From an uncultured SAR86 cluster bacterium (lineage in GTDB: Bacteria; Pseudomonadota; Gammaproteobacteria; Magnimaribacterales; AG-339-G14), in contig CACHCY010000001.1 in the NCBI GenBank assembly GCA_902578495.1, positions 286,695 to 350,694 on the forward strand: DNA of 64,000 bases. Reading direction: 5' to 3'. The stretch's first letter is position 1, and each line of letters starts with the position of its first letter. Below the pieces are notes generated by a model that was not told the origin of the DNA, searched no databases, and was given only the letters and a program-made list of their open reading frames with translations. Positions 41,291 to 52,538 of this stretch are shown here, one piece after another. Both the position numbers and the translations under genes were made by a program.

Positions 41291-42937
41291 TTAGTTTGAC
41301 CAGTAAATGTAGTCATCTCCCTCTTCATATTTTTGTCCATCGTATTTATCAATGAGGATTGGAACTTCATAGGCGGATGGTATGACGGGATCAGCTTGTT
41401 CTAAATTAAATTGATCCAATAGACTTTTTAGAAGTTGTGCTTTTTTAGGATGAGATTCTATAAGATTGTTCTTTTCAGTGGGATCAACAGAAGTGTTAAA
41501 AAGCCAGTGAAAATTTTCTTTTTTACTTACGATGTATTTCCAATTTTCATGCAATACAGATTGATGATTTCCTGAGCGCCAAAAAAGTGTTTTATGCGGT
41601 TCAGTGGATATTTCTTTATTTATGAAAGGTAGAAGATTAGCGCCATCCAAGTTACTTTCTTGAGAAGATTCTATGCCAGCAGCTGAAGCAATTGTAGAAA
41701 AAATATCAAAATGATGGACGGCGGCATTGGATTTTTGTCCTGGATCTATTATGTCAGGCCAACTAACAATATAAGGAACTCTTATTCCGCCTTCAAAAAA
41801 GCTTATTTTCCAGCCTCTGTAAGGCTTATTAATATCTTCTAACTCAATATAATCGGCTCCACCGTTATCGCTTGTAAAAATAATTAAAGTTTTACCATAA
41901 ATCTCAAGTTCCTTAAGTTTTGCAATAACTTTACCTACGCTGCGATCAAGCGCAGCAATCATTCCTGCATAAACTTGTAAATTATGCCCTTCCATATGGC
42001 TCATATTCTGCACATCACTTCTCAATGCCTGCAGAGGATTATGAACTGCCCAATGACTTAAATATAAAAAAAACGGTCTGTTTTTATTTTTTTCAATAAC
42101 TTTCAAAGCTTCATCAGTATAGTAATCGGTTACATATTTATCTGGAGCAAAAAAATCGCCTCCATTAAACATTGCTGAATACAGCCCAATGCCCCAAATC
42201 ATTCTATCGATTCTGGTATCGAACTTTGCATTTACAATTTCTGGATCATCTTCTGGGGCATACAGAGGTCCTATTAAGGATAAAGAATCTTTAAATCCTT
42301 GGCTTTGCGGATCCATGCCATTGGCTTGACCAAGATGCCATTTTCCTATGTGAGCTGTGTAATATCCTGCATCACGAAGAACCTCTGCAATTGTTATTTG
42401 CTCGGTTGGCATACCTTGTTCCCATAAGGGGGGTAGCCGAGTGGCTACTTCTCTATCAATTCTAGCTTTAAGTTCTGAGTCATCTTCTTCAGCAAGCCAT
42501 CTCATGATTAATCTTCCAGTTGCCGGCACTGGAGTGAATTCATACCCAAACTTTGTTGGATATTTCCCAGTCATGATGGATGCTCTTGAAGGAGCACAAG
42601 TAGCATTCGCGGCATATCCTCTTGAAAAGAGAATGCCATTTTCTGCTAATGAATCAATATGAGGCGTCATCAAAGAGCCATCTGCTGCACCGCCGTTATG
42701 GGCAGAAATATCGTTGTATCCCAAGTCATCAGCCAAAATTAAAATAATATTAGGACGATCATCTTGTGTAGGTGTTTCAGGTCCCTCCGTCCAAGTGGTT
42801 GGAATGTTATCCTGCACTGGCATAAAAATAGCCGCTAATTTTGGTATGGACCAAATTAATATATTTATTTTAAATTCCCAAGCTGTGACGCCTAGTATGG
42901 CAAGAAGGCTTAAAGTGATTAAAGTTTTCCTAAGCAT
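41291..42937 (-). CDS. Sulfatase (arylsulfatase-like)
   Basis: RPNIILILADDLGYNDISAHNG; CAPSRASIMTGKYP (Cys-type formylglycine motif); YTAHIGKWHLGQ. Confidence 0.93.
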   Translation of the reverse strand: MLRKTLITLSLLAILGVTAWEFKINILIWSIPKLAAIFMPVQDNIPTTWTEGPETPTQDDRPNIILILADDLGYNDISAHNGGAADGSLMTPHIDSLAENGILFSRGYAANATCAPSRASIMTGKYPTKFGYEFTPVPATGRLIMRWLAEEDDSELKARIDREVATRLPPLWEQGMPTEQITIAEVLRDAGYYTAHIGKWHLGQANGMDPQSQGFKDSLSLIGPLYAPEDDPEIVNAKFDTRIDRMIWGIGLYSAMFNGGDFFAPDKYVTDYYTDEALKVIEKNKNRPFFLYLSHWAVHNPLQALRSDVQNMSHMEGHNLQVYAGMIAALDRSVGKVIAKLKELEIYGKTLIIFTSDNGGADYIELEDINKPYRGWKISFFEGGIRVPYIVSWPDIIDPGQKSNAAVHHFDIFSTIASAAGIESSQESNLDGANLLPFINKEISTEPHKTLFWRSGNHQSVLHENWKYIVSKKENFHWLFNTSVDPTEKNNLIESHPKKAQLLKSLLDQFNLEQADPVIPSAYEVPILIDKYDGQKYEEGDDYIYWSN

Positions 42938-43005
42938 TTTGAATTAGTGATCTTTGAGAAAATATAAATTATGACAGTAATTGTGTCAAAAGATTCTTAG
43001 GAATT

Positions 43006-43082
<77 letters not shown>

Positions 43083-43134
43083 ATATGAAATGGAATGCAA
43101 CCTTAGCAAGCTATTATCAATAAATAAAGTTAAA

Positions 43135-44085
43135 TTAATTCTTGGAATCCCTTCTTATTACATAAGGACGGTTTTTATTCGAAAAGTAAATTCTGACGAC
43201 AACTTCAGCCAATAAACCGGTTGTTAATAGTTGGGTTCCAAACACAACAGAAAGTATTCCGCCGTAAAAAAGAGGTCTGTCGCCTAAGTCTATGCCAAGC
43301 ATAATTTTTTGGGCGCTTAATATAAATAAGATAATTATTCCAAGAACCAAAAAAACTAAACCAGGAAAACCAAAAAAGTGCCCTGGTTTAGATAAAAATC
43401 TTTGGAAAAATATAATTGAAAATAAATCCAAAGGTACCCTAGCAATTCTTCCAAAGCCATACTTGCTCTCGCCAGCAATTCTGGGTCTATGGTTTACTAC
43501 CTCTTCGCTTATCCTTGCCTTATCAGTATAAAGACTCATCCAAGCAGGAATTAACCGGTGCATTTCGCCGTACAATTGAACCGCTTTGAGAGTTTTATTT
43601 CTATATACCTTTAAGCTACATCCGTAATCATGGAGCTTTATATCAGTCGACCAGCCAATTAAAGAATTTGCCATCTTTGATATGAGACTTCTAAAAAAAG
43701 GATCTTTTCTGTCTTTTCTCCATCCAACAATTAAATCCAACTTTTCTTCTTTCAGCCTATTCAAGAGTCTTAAAATATCCTTCGGATCGTTTTGAAGATC
43801 GCCGTCCAAAGTTGCTATGTATTTTCCTTGTACGTGGTTAAAACCTGCTTGCATAGCGGCTGTTTGACCTGAATTCCTGCCCAATTGTAGGTACCTGACT
43901 TCTTTTTTTACTTTGGCAATTGATTCGCATATATCTCCAGTATTATCTTTGCTTGAATCATCAACAATGAGCAATTCCCATTCTTTGTCTAGAGATTCCA
44001 TCGATTGATAAATCTCATCGACGAGAGGCTTTATATTTTCTTCCTCGTTATAAACAGGAACCACAATGCTTAAATAAGTTTTCAT
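43135..44085 (-). CDS. Glycosyltransferase family 2 (polyprenyl-phosphate sugar transferase-like) with C-terminal TM helices
   Basis: LSIVVPVYNEEENIKPLVDEIY, LLIVDDSSKDNTGD, GKYIATLDGDLQNDPKDI; ArnC/GtrB-like layout. Confidence 0.9.
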   Translation of the reverse strand: MKTYLSIVVPVYNEEENIKPLVDEIYQSMESLDKEWELLIVDDSSKDNTGDICESIAKVKKEVRYLQLGRNSGQTAAMQAGFNHVQGKYIATLDGDLQNDPKDILRLLNRLKEEKLDLIVGWRKDRKDPFFRSLISKMANSLIGWSTDIKLHDYGCSLKVYRNKTLKAVQLYGEMHRLIPAWMSLYTDKARISEEVVNHRPRIAGESKYGFGRIARVPLDLFSIIFFQRFLSKPGHFFGFPGLVFLVLGIIILFILSAQKIMLGIDLGDRPLFYGGILSVVFGTQLLTTGLLAEVVVRIYFSNKNRPYVIRRDSKN

Positions 44086-45718
44086 GTTTTCTTAATGAAT
44101 GTTGAAACAATTGCAAGGATAAGACTATATAAAAGAACAGTAAAGTGGACCAATAAAGAAGCACTGATCATTGAATCGATATTAATGTTTTTATCAAAAG
44201 AATTTAGTCCAAATATTATGCCTCCCTCATATGTCCCCGTTCCTGCAAAGCCATGGATGGGTAGAATTGATGTTAATTCACCAAAAATAACGGCAACGAA
44301 AGAACTTTCTAAGCTTGCTGAAATCAAAGATAACAGAAGATAAGTGAGAGCAAATATTTTTATGCACCAAGCTAATAGAGACAAAATCAAAATTTCAATT
44401 TTTTCAAAAAGATTTTTTTTAATATCTCTTTCTTGCAATAAATAGCTCACTCCAAAGTACCAACCAGCTAAAATTAAAATATTTAATATTAATGAATAGT
44501 AGAAACTAAGAAAGACAAATAAAGACAAAAAAATGATTGATAGAAGATCTGTGATCCTGAAAATAAAAAGTGCCCTGAGGGATATCTTATTATCAATCCC
44601 ATAAGATTCTCTTAGCAGCAAAGGAAAAGAAAATTCTCCAATTCGCATAGGTAAAAAATTATTTAAAAAGTTATGCAAGAAAGTGATTCGCACAACTCCT
44701 AGACTCTTTGTTTCCTTTTTAAAAAATCTTCTAATTCGAGCAGCCCTTATCAGCAGGCTTAAAACCAAAAGACCTAATGCAACGGACACTAGGAGAAAAT
44801 CCAAATTTTCTGTCATGAAAAGGAATGAGCTAAAAGATCCATATTGGTAGATTAAATATATGAATGTGGAAGAAATAAGCAAAGGCATAAAGATTTTTAA
44901 AAATTTACTCTGAGATACCTTAATTTTGGTGAAATAGTCTAAAGCAATACTAAAAATGTTCTCTATCTTCAGTAAATTAAGAAATAAAAGAGGGCTCAAG
45001 AAAATAAGTATGTAAAACCAACCGATTTCATTTGCAAAATCATAGGTAGAAAAATTGCCAATGAGCATTGTATAAAGCGCGACGCTTAATAAAATAATGA
45101 AAAATACCAAATATGTAGTGTCCAAAATTTTCGACGATCTATTTGCCAATGAAGCTAAGAGTAAAGGCAAGCTAAAACCCAAAGAAGCACCGATCAGAAT
45201 ATCCATTGGCCAGTGAGCTCCAACTAATACCCTAGTGAAAGCAAGAAGTGAAAAGGCGAAAATTAACAGTGCAAAATAATTTTTTTTAATCATGCCTGAG
45301 ACAACCAAACATGAGAAAAATAAAAAGAGACTAAATGCGTGCCCTGAAGGCACGGATTGAGAGGTCAAAAGAGGCTCAACAACAAAAAATTCCTCTCTTG
45401 GCAGGATTGCTCCAGGTCTTGGAATATCGAGTAAAATTTTTAATCCCCTTGAGAGCAAGATTCCAATCAGTGTAGATGAGATAATTAACCTGAAAAATTT
45501 TCTTGAGTAATATATGGGGATTACAGATGCAATCAGCAGTACGGCTGCATTACCAATTTCGGTAAGAAAAGTTAGAGCTGATTGATTTATAAAAGCTCCC
45601 GCACTATTTAGTCCAATAAAAATATAGTTATTTAGAGCAACTACAGGATCTAAATAATTCAAACCAATCAGAACCAGCGCCAAAGCAAAGACAATAAATC
45701 CTGTTTTGTGCTGCTGAT

Positions 45719-45722
<4 letters not shown>
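44082..45722 (-). CDS. PAP2 phosphatase domain fused to LPG-synthase/flippase-like (UPF0104) membrane domain
   Basis: PAP2 motifs KILLDIPRPG, PSGHAFS, TRVLVGAHWPMD, then ITFLHNFLNNFLPMRIGEFSFPLLLRESYG typical of LPG_synthase_TM/UPF0104. Confidence 0.8.
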
Positions 45723-48287
<2,565 letters not shown>

Positions 48288-48800
48288 CTAATACTCAATT
48301 GTAGTTTCACTTTCTGAAATGAGAAAGTTTTCACCTGTCCCCATTCCAAGCAGACCTGATCTGGTAACCTCTAAAAACTTTTGCTTATTTAAAGAAAGAA
48401 GAAAATCATCAACTTCATGGTTCGAACCGATCAGTTTAATCATTACAAATTCATCTTTGTGATTAATAATTTCTCCAACAACAGGAAAAGCACTTTCAAT
48501 AATTTTTTTTGCTTCTTTCTCGGTGATTTTTAATTTAACAATAGCAATTTCCAGTGAGACAGATTCAATGTCGGACAGATTCTGAACTTCTACAACATCA
48601 ATTACTTTGTTCAATTGTTTGAGTATTTGAGATATTACGCTTTCTTCTTCTTTAACGACCATGGTGAGCCTTGATAAAGATGAATCGTTAGTAGGAGCCA
48701 CAGATAAAGAGTCTATGTTGTATCCTCTTTGTGAAAATAAACCTACAACCCTAGAAAGAGCTCCCGGTTGGTTTTCCATTAAAATCGATATGTGACTCAT
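48288..48800 (-). CDS. ilvH: Acetolactate synthase small subunit
   Basis: MSHISILMENQPGALSRVVGLFSQRGYNIDSLSVAPTND (ACT domain); start refined from 48911. Confidence 0.95.
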   Translation of the reverse strand: MSHISILMENQPGALSRVVGLFSQRGYNIDSLSVAPTNDSSLSRLTMVVKEEESVISQILKQLNKVIDVVEVQNLSDIESVSLEIAIVKLKITEKEAKKIIESAFPVVGEIINHKDEFVMIKLIGSNHEVDDFLLSLNKQKFLEVTRSGLLGMGTGENFLISESETTIEY

Positions 48801-48801
48801 A

Positions 48802-50535
48802 TTAAAAAGTCTTTTTAGTTTTACTAACTCGCATTTCAGACATGTTGCCACCGGCTTCAAGCATCGGGTATACATGCTCATCTGGATCAACATATACATC
48901 CATGAATACAAGTTTATCTTTCATGGAAATACATTCATCCATTCTTTCTTCTAGCTCACTGATATCCTCTACCTTCATGCCCACATGTCCATAAGATTCT
49001 GCAAGCTTGACGAAATCAGGCAAAGAATCTTCGTAGAGAATACTGGAATACCTTCCACCGTATTGCATATCCTGCCACTGCTTAACCATTCCTAAAGCTC
49101 TATTATTAAGATTAATTATTTTCACAGGCAGTCCATACTGCATACAAGTAGATAGCTCCTGAATACACATTTGAATGCTGCCTTCACCAGTTACACAAAC
49201 AACATCCTCATCAGGGAAAGCAAATTTAACTCCCATGGCAGAAGGCAAACCAAATCCCATTGTTCCAAGACCGCCAGAGTTAATCCATTTTCTTGGTTCA
49301 TCAAATTTATAATATTGAGCAGCAAACATTTGGTGTTGGCCAACATCGGAGGTTATAAATGCCTTACCGTTTGTAGACTTGTAAAGAGACTGTATTACCT
49401 GTTGAGGAAGGATTTGCTTCTGATGAAATTTCTTATCCAGAAGATCATGATTAAGACCATGAGTTTCTCTCCAGTTTAGAATCTCATTATTCCAGAGATC
49501 TATTGATGCTTTATCAATATTTTTTGGATCTATTTTATTTAGAATTTGATTAAGAATCTTTTTAGCATCTCCATTTAGAGATACATCGACATTTATTATT
49601 TTTTCTATAGAACCGTAATCACAATCTAAGTGTATTTTTTTGGCATTTAATGAGTATTTTTGAGGATTATTTGTAGTTCTATCATCGAATCTTGAACCCA
49701 AAGCAAAGATTAAATCAGCTTCATGCATTGCCATGTTAGCTTCATAGGTTCCATGCATTCCTAACATTCCAATAAAGTTTTCATGAGTTGCAGGAAAGGC
49801 TCCCAATCCCATTAGTGTATTTGTCACAGGAGCATTCATGATTTTCGCTAACTTTTTTAGTTCCTCAGATGCATTACCTTGAATGATCCCACCGCCCGCA
49901 TATAAAACAGGCTTTTTTGCTTTCTCTAATAATGAAACTGCCTCATCTACGTTACTTTCTTCTTCTTCAGAGGGAGCTGAATAAGATCTCATCTTTATAT
50001 CTTTAGGATACTGATAATCAAAAAGATGGTTCGGATCTGTCATATCCTTGGGTACATCAATTACAACTGGTCCCGGCTTTCCTGTTTTCGCAATAATAAA
50101 GGCCTTTTTAACAACCTCTGGTATCTCTTCTGGACTTTGAATTAGAAAGCTATGTTTTACGATTGGTCGGGATATTCCCATCATATCTGTTTCTTGGAAG
50201 GCGTCTGTTCCTATTAAATGGCTTGCAACCTGACCTGAAATTACTACCAATGGAATAGAGTCCATATATGCAGTTGCAATACCAGTGATTGCGTTTGTTG
50301 CTCCTGGACCAGATGTTACAAGAACAGTTCCAACTTTTCCTGTGGCTCTGGCATATCCATCAGCTGCATGGACTGCAGCCTGTTCATGCCTAACTAAAAT
50401 ATGCTGAACTTTATCCTGTTGATAGATTGCATCATAAATATGAAGAGCAGCTCCTCCAGGATATCCAAAGAGAAGGTCTACATTTTCATCTGCCAAAGCT
50501 CTGATAAGTGCAGATCCGCCTGATTCTTTCTTCAT
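48802..50535 (-). CDS. ilvB: Acetolactate synthase large subunit
   Basis: ThDP enzyme motifs LFGYPGGAALHIYDAI, VRHEQAAVHAADGYARATG, GTMGFGLPSAMGVKFA. Confidence 0.96.
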   Translation of the reverse strand: MKKESGGSALIRALADENVDLLFGYPGGAALHIYDAIYQQDKVQHILVRHEQAAVHAADGYARATGKVGTVLVTSGPGATNAITGIATAYMDSIPLVVISGQVASHLIGTDAFQETDMMGISRPIVKHSFLIQSPEEIPEVVKKAFIIAKTGKPGPVVIDVPKDMTDPNHLFDYQYPKDIKMRSYSAPSEEEESNVDEAVSLLEKAKKPVLYAGGGIIQGNASEELKKLAKIMNAPVTNTLMGLGAFPATHENFIGMLGMHGTYEANMAMHEADLIFALGSRFDDRTTNNPQKYSLNAKKIHLDCDYGSIEKIINVDVSLNGDAKKILNQILNKIDPKNIDKASIDLWNNEILNWRETHGLNHDLLDKKFHQKQILPQQVIQSLYKSTNGKAFITSDVGQHQMFAAQYYKFDEPRKWINSGGLGTMGFGLPSAMGVKFAFPDEDVVCVTGEGSIQMCIQELSTCMQYGLPVKIINLNNRALGMVKQWQDMQYGGRYSSILYEDSLPDFVKLAESYGHVGMKVEDISELEERMDECISMKDKLVFMDVYVDPDEHVYPMLEAGGNMSEMRVSKTKKTF

Positions 50536-50564
50536 ATTTATTAAACAGTTTTAAAAAGATTCGA

Positions 50565-50592
50565 ATTGTGACACTAGAAGTCTTTAAGTCAA
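50565..50592 (-). promoter_or_regulatory. Possible sigma70 promoter for ilvBHC
   Basis: Minus-strand TTGACT (50587-50592, last two sense codons of rluD), 16-bp spacer, CACAAT (50565-50570). Confidence 0.4.
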
Positions 50593-51543
50593 GTTTTCAT
50601 TGGTTTTTAGACGACCCAATAAACTTTGAAAATCTTTAGGAATTTCGCTTTCAAAATTAACTGTTTCATTAGTCAAGGGATCTATAAAAGAAAGTTCTCT
50701 AGCATGTAGGGCCTGTCTCGGAAACTTGATAATAAAATCTTTCAAATCGTCTGAAGTATGTTTTGCAAATCTTTGACTTGTTCCATAAGTTTTATCTCCA
50801 ACAAGAGGATGTTTAATATGGCTGAAATGGACTCTAATTTGATGAGTTCTGCCTGTTTCTAAATAAGCTCGGATATAAGTGTAAAATCCCAAAAATTCTA
50901 AAACTTTAAATTTAGTAATTGCTTCTTTTCCTTTTTCTGTAACTGATTGTTTTGTTCTCACCGTGCGATGCCTCCCAATTGGGAAGTCCAAAGTTCCTGC
51001 TCTCAACGTTTTTCCAATTACAACTAGGTCATATCCCCTTCTAACAGTTCTAGAGGAGATTTGATCTGACAAGTGTTTATAAGCCTTCTCATTTCTAGCA
51101 ATAACCATTAGTCCAGAAGTATCTTTGTCTAAACGATGAACTATTCCAGCTCGAGGTAGATCTGCGAGCTCTGGAAAGTTAAATAATAAACTGTTGAGAA
51201 TTGTTCCTGATCTATTTCCTGAGCCCGGATGAACAACAATTCCTGGAGCTTTATTTATAACTATGAAATCCTCTGTCTTCTTTTTTATTTCAATCTCAAT
51301 ATCTTCAGGAAGATCTTCAACTTCTGCATCAATTAGACCAGATAAATTTATCTTGCTTCCAATTGAAGCTTTTTCGCTTACTTTGGAAATTGTTTGATTA
51401 TCAATAGACAAAAAATCTAGTTCAATAAACTTTTTAATTTGCATTCTTGAGAACTCTGGATGTCTCTTGGATACGATTACATCTATTCTTTTTCCTGACT
51501 CTTCAGCGTTGACCTCGAAATTAATTGAAATTTTTTTTGGCAT
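50584..51543 (-). CDS. rluD: 23S rRNA pseudouridine synthase (RluD type)
   Basis: S4-like N-terminus; GIVHRLDKDTSGLMVIARNEKAY; RTHQIRVHFSHIKHPLVGDKTYG; divergent from bamD. Confidence 0.95.
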   Translation of the reverse strand: MPKKISINFEVNAEESGKRIDVIVSKRHPEFSRMQIKKFIELDFLSIDNQTISKVSEKASIGSKINLSGLIDAEVEDLPEDIEIEIKKKTEDFIVINKAPGIVVHPGSGNRSGTILNSLLFNFPELADLPRAGIVHRLDKDTSGLMVIARNEKAYKHLSDQISSRTVRRGYDLVVIGKTLRAGTLDFPIGRHRTVRTKQSVTEKGKEAITKFKVLEFLGFYTYIRAYLETGRTHQIRVHFSHIKHPLVGDKTYGTSQRFAKHTSDDLKDFIIKFPRQALHARELSFIDPLTNETVNFESEIPKDFQSLLGRLKTNENLT

Positions 51544-51576
51544 GTTTTTTAATCTTTAAACAGATAGAATTAGCTG

Positions 51577-52350
51577 ATGCAAACTCGTAATAGGCTTTAT
51601 TTTATCTTTAATCTACTTTTTTTACTGATCTTGGTAGGTTTATCCGCATCATGCGCAAATAAAGAAGAAACTATTGAAAGGATCTTGCTTGAAAAAGAAT
51701 TATTTGATCAAGCGCAGAATAGATTGAGATCTGGCAATTTTGCTGCTGCCGCAATGAGTTTAGAAATGCTTGAGGCAAGATACCCCTTTGGAAGATTTGC
51801 CACGCAAGCTCAGTCAGAGCTTATTTATGCTTATTTTAAGTCAGCAAACTATGAGGCTGCCATATCAGCCGCTGATAGGTTTATCAGCTTGCATCCTAAT
51901 CATCCAAATATAGATTACGCTTACTATTTGAAAGGAATGTCCAGTTACACAGCCGATATGTCTATTTTTAATCCAAATATGATTCTCGAGGATGCGGCCT
52001 CGAAAAGAGATCTCAATCAAGCAAAGAAATCGTTTTCCGACTTGAGTGATTTTTTACTTAGGTTTCCAGATAGTGACTACGCTGATCAAGCAAGGCAACG
52101 AATGGTCTTCTTAAGGAATTTGATCGCAAAAAAAGAAATCTATGTAGCGACTTTTTATATGGAAAGAAAGGCTTTTGTTGCTGCCTTAAACCGAGCTAAT
52201 TATGTGATTGAACATCTCCCAAATAGCTCTCAAGTAGAACAAGCTCTTGAGATCAAAATTGAAGCCTATAAAGAACTCAACCAGTCAGATCTGGCCAACA
52301 TAACTCAAGACTTACTGGACGCTTTCAAAGAAAAGAAAATTAAATCCTAA
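51577..52350 (+). CDS. bamD: Outer membrane assembly lipoprotein BamD
   Basis: Lipobox LSASC; TPR-like AAAMSLEMLEARYPFGRFATQAQSELIYAYFKSANYEAAISAADRFISLHPNH. Confidence 0.94.
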   Translation: MQTRNRLYFIFNLLFLLILVGLSASCANKEETIERILLEKELFDQAQNRLRSGNFAAAAMSLEMLEARYPFGRFATQAQSELIYAYFKSANYEAAISAADRFISLHPNHPNIDYAYYLKGMSSYTADMSIFNPNMILEDAASKRDLNQAKKSFSDLSDFLLRFPDSDYADQARQRMVFLRNLIAKKEIYVATFYMERKAFVAALNRANYVIEHLPNSSQVEQALEIKIEAYKELNQSDLANITQDLLDAFKEKKIKS

Positions 52351-52538
52351 TGGCTATTTTAATTTCAGTTTTAATTTTTGTAGGAATAGTCGTTGGGCTT
52401 GCACGTCTTTTGGGAGAAAATTCAGTTGATATCAGTGAAGATCAATCCAGCATGGTCAAATGTATAGAATGCAATGTTTATTTCCCTGCCTTAGAAGCTA
52501 GAAAAACATCAAGAGGTTGGATCTGTAAAGATCATTAA
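52350..52538 (+). CDS. PP0621-family small zinc-ribbon membrane protein
   Basis: N-terminal TM and MVKCIECNVYFPALEARKTSRGWICKDH; start overlaps bamD stop (TAATG). Confidence 0.8.
   Translation: MAILISVLIFVGIVVGLARLLGENSVDISEDQSSMVKCIECNVYFPALEARKTSRGWICKDH

Noticed and set aside
48801-48911. Extended ilvH ORF starting at 48911 (MYSWMYMLIQMS...)
   Set aside because: Out-of-frame read of the 3' end of ilvB; conserved IlvH starts at MSHISILMENQPG (48800).
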